The position numbers and the translations under genes were made by a program. This document shows, piece by piece, positions 58,001 through 64,000 of a DNA stretch of 64,000 nucleotides (its first letter is position 1; each line of letters begins with the position of its first letter). A model generated the notes under the pieces. The model was not told where the DNA came from. It worked only from the letters and a program-made list of their open reading frames with translations, and made no database searches. The stretch is from Patella vulgata (Eukaryota; Mollusca; Gastropoda; Patellidae): the NCBI RefSeq assembly GCF_932274485.2, contig NC_065882.2, positions 58,503,431 through 58,567,430 on the forward strand, in the 5' to 3' direction.

Positions 58001-58847
58001 CCCATTTCGTATACCCGACTTTTTAGCTAATTTGCAGAAAAAATCAACGCTAATATCAATTTTATTTTATCTTTTATCAGGTAAAGATATTTCAAGGACC
58101 AATCTTCCACTGTGTTCAAATCTCCCTAAATGTGAAACGTGGGATCTCTCTACACCGACTGGATATTTTAACGGGTCATTTTATCAATCAACAAAATGTG
58201 ACACTTCAGATAATCTTTCAACTAAAATATCCAAAGCTCTGAATAAAACAAAGTTAATAATGGTGGGAGATTCCACCATGCAACAATGGTTCGTTGCATT
58301 AACAAAGTCCATTAAATGCAAATTCGTGTCTAGAAGTGTGTGTCATCGCAAAGACTGGAAAGGTTCCGTGGAGTTTATACTACACGCTTATCCTAATCTG
58401 TACAGCGATATCAAAGGACCGGGCAGAGCAAAATACACAATAAAGTCTTATACATCTATATTTAATAGTATACCTAAAAGTGGACGATATGTGGTGGCAA
58501 TGCACATGTATGGTCATTTTGCGAGAATGCGATATAATATTTTCAGAGATACAATCCAATCGTTTCTACCTGCTCTAAGAAATGCATTGAATAGAAACAG
58601 TGAACTTCAAGTATTAATAAAAGGGCCACATGTATTTTACTGTACTGGTTGGGTCCCTTGCATAAATGATTTTATGGGTCGCCATCTTGTATCTATTTTA
58701 CACGAAGAAATGAAAGAGTTTCATTCTCGTGTTGTGTATTTAGACTATTGGGACATGTCAATAGCAGCTGTAAATGATGATATCCATCCACCTCCAAAAT
58801 TTGTTTGGAATATGATAGAATATTTATTTGGTTTCATTCGAGAATGA
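55003..58847 (+). CDS. NXPE-family protein (neurexophilin-like plus PC-esterase), 4 exons, 614 aa
   Basis: Exons: 55003-55073, 55778-56731, 57183-57235, 58081-58847. Junctions are GT-AG, and the sum (1845 nt) is open from ATG to TGA. Exon 1 encodes MRRFKIFGYLVCGLFSLFLT, a basic start plus a hydrophobic segment, so a signal anchor for a type II membrane or secreted protein. Exon 2 holds the cysteine-rich, Ig-like neurexophilin part (SDACINVTLTPSPKCRGSQC; RVFDFNNGTYLVRFPTLWNG) with several N-glycosylation sites. Exon 4 is the PC-esterase domain: LIMVGDSTMQQWF carries the GDS serine and NDDIHPPPKFVWN the D-x-x-H pair. The family is related to sugar O-acyl-modifying enzymes, but the reaction of invertebrate members is unknown. 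Introns hold a TTAA MITE and SINEs. This is the clearest host gene in the window. Confidence 0.92.
55365..55754 (-). mobile_element. TTAA-type MITE (family Z) in NXPE intron 1
   Basis: TTAAACATACATTCTGTAAA and, at the right, TTGCATAATATATGTTTA are inverted ends. The right edge lies 24 bp before NXPE exon 2. The interior has GAGACTTAGTCTCG palindromes typical of the family. Confidence 0.65.
56812..57045 (+). repeat. Diverged V-SINE in NXPE intron 2
   Basis: GTAACTCAGTGAATAAGACAC, GGGGTTCGATCCCGGCG (B-box), AACCCAGGTCCC and ATATAAGAGTAGGGTGTAGT follow the V-SINE order. The middle is shortened. Confidence 0.65.
57317..57428 (+). repeat. SINE family B fragment in NXPE intron 3
   Basis: CTGCTAAAGACCCCTACGTG and GTCGAGTGGAC match the 3' half of the family. 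It is preceded by a C-rich run. Confidence 0.6.
57430..57645 (+). repeat. Old V-SINE, target of a younger V-SINE
   Basis: GGTCGGGGTTCGAAACCGG (B-box), CGAAAATCGAGGCCCTG and GCACGTAAAAGAACCCC are V-SINE landmarks. It is broken off at 57645 where a younger copy inserted. Confidence 0.65.
57646..58007 (+). repeat. V-SINE, young, with 11-bp target duplication
   Basis: It is nearly identical to the copy at 10357. CGTATACCCGA flanks it exactly at 57635-57645 and 58008-58018. It lies in NXPE intron 3, 73 bp before exon 4. The exact flank and clean sequence point to recent activity. Confidence 0.92.
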
Positions 58848-59085
58848 TGTATATTTATTACCCGGTATAGACGTTTATCCCTATGTATTATGTTAATGTT
58901 TTTTTTAGTTCAATTCCAATGTATCATCATATCCTGGGTTGAGCACGAGGTTGAATTTTGTATTGAAATTATCTTAAATATTCGATTCCTAATCTCATCA
59001 TTGAATTCCGGTTTTATAAATACTGAAATATACTCAGTAACACTTTTATGTTTTTACACTAAATAAATACTTATTATATTTTTCT

Positions 59086-59480
59086 TTAAAGATGTTTTAT
59101 GTTAGAGTTAAATCTGCCTATTGTAGGTCTTTGTTATATAAACTATTTTTTAGTCATTTATTCACATGAAAAGTCCATCATCCACTCTCTAGATTACCGT
59201 ACCGGAGGGTTGTGATTCAAATGGATTAGAACATCCGTGAGATTTAAAAGTTTAACGATAAACGGTAATCGAGACTTCGACTCGATTGCCAAGTACCATT
59301 GCTGCTATAATGATCAATGTACGCAAGATCTTGCGAAACCTTCCAGTACACAGGATTGCTGAGATTCAAATGGATTAGAACATCCGTGAGATTTAAAAGT
59401 TTAACGATAAAATGGATAATCGAGACTTCGACTCGATTGCCAAGCACGCTGCGAAAATGAACAGTGTACGCTATAGATCT
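59086..59480 (+). repeat. TTAA-type MITE (family Z) with internal duplication
   Basis: TTTAAAGATGTTTTATGTTA opens it. The phrase CAAATGGATTAGAACATCCG, with the following TAATCGAGACTTCGACTCG, occurs twice (59218 and 59367). Confidence 0.55.
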
Positions 59481-60053
59481 TGTCGAACCTTCCAACAGGG
59501 GTCGCGGAGCACTTTTTGTGGATTCTTTTGACGGACTACTATGAAACTTTTGAAAAAATGCTATGTTTTCACGAAAAGCATACAAATCTCTGATCTATAC
59601 ACCTCTTGCCACATTGCCAATCGTCTTTACTCTCTCACGCTCACGATTTGTTTCCCCAGTCTCTCATTACAACATTTTGATCTGTAAATAATGATGTTTA
59701 TAGAAAAAGGCGACTTTGTTCTTCGACCAGATTATCATTTCTGGGGTCTCAAAACTCGCAACTAACAAAAGCTTGGGAACCTCTGTACTATAAATAATAT
59801 AAAATAATATAATTCACTAGTCTCGGTTGCAAAATATCATTTTTTGTTGAAAGTAAAACGTTTGATTTTGAAAGTGTTACTTTAGCCATCGAAACTAATA
59901 GTGTCATTGATCAAAACAAGGTTTATAGATAATTTTGCATCGGTCGATCAGGCATCATTATCCTTATCTGTTTGACCTGGACAATTTTTATGTGAATGTT
60001 TTGTAAGTGAAAGAATGATTTCTTTGATTGTATAATAGTGATTTGACAACCTA

Positions 60054-60463
60054 TTAAACATACATTATGCAAGAGCATAGGCCTGAAATGTTTTCTAAAT
60101 TATTAATTAGACATTAATTAACTTGTCGAGGCCATAATCAACTCTCGATGGCATCGGATTTCTCCGATGTTAAATAGATTAGAGCCGTTCAGCTATATTT
60201 TGATTTAAGCTAAAAATGGAGAAGCGAGACTTAACTTCGAACAACCGGTGCGGTGGTTGAAATTATTGCACACGTTTTGTCAAACCTTCAAAGGGTAATA
60301 TTATCGCACACGTCTTGTCAAACCTTCAAAGGCTAATCTCTTCGCTCAGAATGGGGTAATTTGAATGAAATTTTCAAATTATTCATTTTACATTATCTAT
60401 TTTCGAACTATTATAGCAAGAATGGCTAGCTCGTTATCTAAATCTTACATAATGTATCTTTAA
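60054..60463 (+). mobile_element. TTAA-type MITE (family Z), best-preserved copy
   Basis: TTAAACATACATTATGCAAG on the left and CTTACATAATGTATCTTTAA on the right are inverted and touch TTAA, the target of piggyBac/Kolobok-type transposases. A short phrase (CACACGT(T/C)TTGTCAAACC) is duplicated at 60270 and 60307. Confidence 0.7.
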
Positions 60464-60842
60464 GCAACAGATATAGAAATAATTATGGTTTGAATTTTTT
60501 TTTGAAAAAAATATGATTTTCAGAAATCTGGCCAAACTTTCAAAAGCAAAAATTACGAACACCCATGTATTGGGTATAATTAAAATTAACACGATATGTG
60601 TGAATCATTGTATGATATTTCAGAAACTTCGATCTCGTAGATGGAATCATCTGAGTGTAGGTCTTCACAGAGCTGAGGCAACTACCACTCTCACTTCACA
60701 GGGACAAACCGCAGGTAATCTTCCTTTATTCTTTTCGTTGAATAAGCATATTGTTTTCCCTCTAGTAGATTGGGTGGAGCTTAATAGACCAGGAGCCCAG
60801 GGGGTCAACCTAGCTGAAAAGTGTACCAATTTTCTCCTATAT
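60464..60842. other. No confident gene
   Basis: An exon-like piece (60624-60714) lies between a TTTCAG acceptor and a GTAATC donor and reads KLRSRRWNHLSVGLHRAEA. I cannot place it in any gene. Confidence 0.25.
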
Positions 60843-61070
60843 GGTATTATTATTATTATTATTATTATTACAGCATATTTATAGTGCACCCTTTCATATA
60901 ACATGTTCAGGGGCACTTTACAAAGTGACCATGTAAATCACACATAAACAACAAGATTATGGACATGTTAACGATTGTATACAGAGTCAGTTAAAAGCCT
61001 GATTAAATAAATGTGTTTTAAGTTGTTTTTTAAAAGAATATAGAGATGTACAACATCTTAAACTAAATGT
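60843..61070 (+). repeat. (ATT)n-linked SINE-like repeat
   Basis: It matches 28331-28560 closely from the (ATT)n run through GGGGCACTTTACAAAGTGAC to ATGTACAACATCTTAAAC. The end differs. Confidence 0.7.
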
Positions 61071-62455
61071 ATATCTGGTATCATGAGAATCTAAGTCTGC
61101 CGGGTTTCTGGTGGTGGGTGTGGTATTCCACGCCCAAAATGACATGCCCCTCAACTAGTGTACCGTACATTTTCATGTATTACAAAAACACCCTGACAGA
61201 CATTTCTAATGGTTGGGAACCCCTGGCAGAGCTATGTAATTGTCAGACATTTTTAGTGGTGGCGTCTCTCTGACAAGAGTTATCTAATTTCCAGTCCATA
61301 GCAAGGCTAGATTAGCTGAAATCTGTACCACCTAAAACAGCTTTGGAGCTGTTTAGTACCACCACAGGAATCATTAATGGCCACTGCCAGACAGTTTGTG
61401 CGGTGGGTTACCCCTAACAGACACGCCCACAACTAGGCTAGATTAGCGGGAACTGTTCTCGTGTTTTAAAAAAATAAATTTTTAGCCAGGATGCGTAGAA
61501 TACTAATATGTAAGAGGCGATAAACTCCGGTTGCACGAAATTAATTTTTGGGAAAAAAACGTTGTAATCATACCCCGACAATTTAAGAAATCTAAAAACT
61601 AAATTTTATTTCATATAAAAAAAGATAATCTAAATGATATATATGTCAACGATACAAGAACTAATGTGATAACATGTATAAAAATATTTAATGTACAATT
61701 GTTATAAAAAGAACAAAATATGGATCACATTTTTAATCGACACTGTCATTTGCTAAAGTAGGACGTACCCCCCCCCCCCCCCGCCCCAACCCCACCAAAT
61801 TTCATTCACTCATTTATATACTACTACATTCAAATTCCTTTTACTTATCAAATAAACCTATCTAACCAAACTAATTTAGCAAAGTTAAGGATTAATCCGT
61901 CTCACACGAGTACGTCAATAGAATGTGTAACCCCTTGAGGCGACGGCATGTTGAAGATACTGATTGATAGAACATGTCGCATTTTTCATAATATTATATA
62001 CATTTACTCGTTGGTTTATGGATACAAAGATGGATTGTCAGGCATTACACCCATAGCTATTAAGTCGTTTGAGCAGACCATAAAGGTTGTGGTGACATTT
62101 TGTTCTTCAAATGAAGTTTTTTTCTTCTAATGAACAGAAACACTGGGTATACACGAATGATAAAATTAAAGACCATCTAATGATAACTGTAGCATCCAGA
62201 GCGTGTAGATTTAGAAAAATGATTAAGGACGATAACTCGGAAATCATGAACAATCGAATGATCATGTTAATCTGCAAGTAATTAAATGATAACATTAGAC
62301 TCTAGAACAATTGTGGACGATGAAAGGGTGGGCGTGACGACATTAAACATAAAAAAGGCACGTTAAATTTCCTCTGGGCTATAGTTGATGTAGATAAAAT
62401 ATATGTTTACATTATAAATCAATTTAATTTAGATTTCGACTAAATCTCCATATTC
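61071..62455. other. No gene recognised
   Basis: GGCTAGATTAGC phrases recur near 61305 and 61437, and a C-run of about 16 lies at 61770. A 60-codon frame at 61948 is unremarkable. Confidence 0.4.
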
Positions 62456-62462
62456 CCAGACT

Positions 62463-62614
62463 TTAAGGAGGGTGGTTGGAGTTATTTTGATCACTGTTCC
62501 ACAAATAATAAACGTAGGCGGGGGTATAGTAGTTGTCTCCCTTGTCCCGATCTTCGTCGTCTTCTTCTGTAACCCGGGAGGTATAAAAGGGATATTTAGC
62601 AAAGCCAGGAGGGG
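62463..62614 (-). CDS. Possible last exon of an unidentified gene
   Basis: After a TATATTTTAG acceptor the minus strand reads APPGFAKYPFYTSRVTEEDD and ends YLWNSDQNNSNHPP before TAA. The composition is acidic and non-repetitive, unlike the surrounding AT-rich DNA. No domain is recognised, and the partner exons are unknown. The frame at 63204 could belong to the same gene. Confidence 0.35.
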
Positions 62615-62994
62615 CTAAAATATATAAATACAAGTAGAAAGTTATTAACAAATACAATTACAAAGTTATTAATATATATAATTACATCGATATTAATAAA
62701 TAACAACACGACACAAAAAATATACAATTAACTTACTAATTATTTGCCGCTATATTATAAAACGTTATAAAATCTCAAAAGGTACAATCAACATGTCTTT
62801 TATTATATAAAATCGTAAACAAAGTATATTTGTATATATCAAGCATCAATAAATTATTTGGCTGCGCCCGTTCGGTGTTTGTTTTGTCTTTGCCGGGAAT
62901 GATAGCTGTCTCCACATATAGAAAAGAAATCAACACTGTACGGTACCGATGATATTGCGCAAACATATGAAATGAAAATACGGATGTCACAAAC

Positions 62995-63090
62995 TGTTTT
63001 AATGTAAAATGTAACAAACTGCACTCCTCCCCTTTACACAGGGCCGGATTTTGGCACATCTGACCAATTTCCTCAAATAAAGCCCCGCAC
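62995..63090 (-). repeat. One end of an hAT-like MITE
   Basis: CAGGGCCGGATTTTGGCACA followed by TTTCCTCAAATAAAGCCCCG resembles common hAT-MITE ends. The partner end was not found. Confidence 0.4.
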
Positions 63091-63203
63091 TAACATTTCC
63101 AGGCAATCTGGCAGCAGGGCTATCAGGGGTCGCTATTTTCATATATGAATCAACTAATTGTGAAGTAAAGCATAGTTGGACTTAAATATGAATGAATATA
63201 GGC

Positions 63204-63430
63204 CTAGTTAAAGTTATTCATATCCTGGAATATATGCATATCCTGTAACTTCGGGCCTCTCAATTTGGGTTCCGCATTCTCTACAATATAAATTCTGTAT
63301 GCGGCCCTGTTGACATACCAACCGTCTATAAATTTAAGACAGCGAGGATCGCTAAAGCCTGTAGATCGCCAACAATAATTATATTTTAAGATAGGTTGCC
63401 AGGCAAGGAAACATACGCCCACAGCGGCTA
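63204..63430 (-). CDS. Possible exon of an unidentified gene
   Basis: The minus strand reads VGVCFLAWQPILKYNYCWRS, then SDPRCLKFIDGWYVNRAAYR and IYIVENAEPKLRGP. The aromatic- and cysteine-containing composition looks coding, but the splice signals around it are weak, and I know no family match. Confidence 0.3.
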
Positions 63431-63529
63431 AATCGTCCGAGCGGTCAACAAGGGTTGTCGCATATTTATTCCTTTGTAGGTAATTGGGGGCCTTTACAAG
63501 ACAGTTCCATACAGATCAGATTATAATTT

Positions 63530-64000
63530 GAGCATTCACAAAGTTCAATAAAGTGAAACAAGGGCCATAACTCTAGACGTAATAAACAGAAATTGCTGAA
63601 ATTCAATAAGCTTCTTCGTTTCACTTATTTAAATAATGCATATAAATTTCAGAAAGATCGGATGATAAAGTTTGGTGTTAGAGCGTTCACAAGGTTCAAT
63701 AAAGTGAAACAAGGGCCATAACTCTAGACGTCATAAACGGAAATTATTGAAATTAAATAGGCTTCTTCGTTTCACTAATTTAGATAATGCATAGAAATTT
63801 CAGAAAGATAGGATGATAACTTTTGGGGCTAGAGCGTTCACAAGGTTAAAAAAAAGTGAAACAAGGGCCATAGCTCTAGAAGTAATAAACGGAAATTGCT
63901 GAAATTCAATAGGCTTTTTCGTTTCCCTAATTTAAATATTGCATATAAATTTCACAAAGATCGGATGTTAACTTTTGGCGTTAGAGCGTTCACAAGAAAT
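63530..64000 (+). repeat. 150-bp tandem repeat reaching the window edge
   Basis: GAGC(A/G)TTCACAA starts units at about 63532, 63682, 63832 and 63985. Each unit holds AAACAAGGGCCATAACTCTAG, AATTGCTGAAATTCAATAGG and TTTCAGAAAGATCGGATG. Units differ at roughly one base in ten, and the array continues past the window. Confidence 0.85.

Noticed and set aside
60513-60884. 123-codon frame ending in an isoleucine run
   Set aside because: The C-terminal part is the (ATT)n repeat and the rest lacks a recognisable domain; only a small exon-like piece was noted.

Overview
This is AT-rich eukaryotic DNA. Genes carry GT-AG introns, and the space between them is packed with SINEs, CR1-like LINE pieces, Tc1/mariner, MULE-like and hAT-like elements and MITEs. 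An NXPE-family gene, tRNA-headed SINEs and several dispersed repeats of a kind I associate with molluscs suggest a marine invertebrate, most likely a mollusc. That assignment is inference; nothing here fixes the species.

Layout. 1-3.1 kb: MITEs, a minisatellite and a cluster of CACGTG palindromes. 3.1-8.5 kb: a MULE-like element (copy A, 3293-7004) whose ends are arrays of AACACAAG motifs, sitting inside a second repeat made of CTATAG palindromes. 8.8-14.3 kb: an hAT-like element, a 2.1 kb foldback element built on GGCGACGC motifs, a damaged Tc1-like copy and V-SINEs. 14.3-26 kb: modular repeats and CR1-like LINE fragments, one of them split by a Tc1 element and by another repeat. 26.06-33.75 kb: copy B of the MULE-like family in the opposite orientation, still carrying a broken PHD-finger/MULE transposase gene.

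34.06-51.70 kb is the centrepiece. Near-identical terminal inverted repeats of about 380-400 bp enclose 17.6 kb. Two convergent genes lie inside, each starting just inside one repeat and reading inward. One is a 12-exon gene for a 671-residue HECT E3 ubiquitin ligase with two UBZ-like zinc fingers. The other is a 4-exon gene for a 479-residue DDE (rve) integrase. My splice models keep both frames open from start to stop, with catalytic residues present. I read the whole as one large DNA transposon that pairs an integrase with a ubiquitin ligase. Younger SINEs, a Tc1 copy and other repeats have landed in its introns.

51.7-64 kb: a LINE ORF1 fragment, a ribozyme-like hairpin, then one apparent host gene, a complete 4-exon NXPE-family protein of 614 residues (55003-58847), followed by TTAA-flanked MITEs, an (ATT)n SINE, two weak exon candidates on the minus strand and a 150-bp tandem repeat running off the end of the window.

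All coordinates and splice sites were read by eye. Reading frames were checked by summing exon lengths. No database search or alignment was run.
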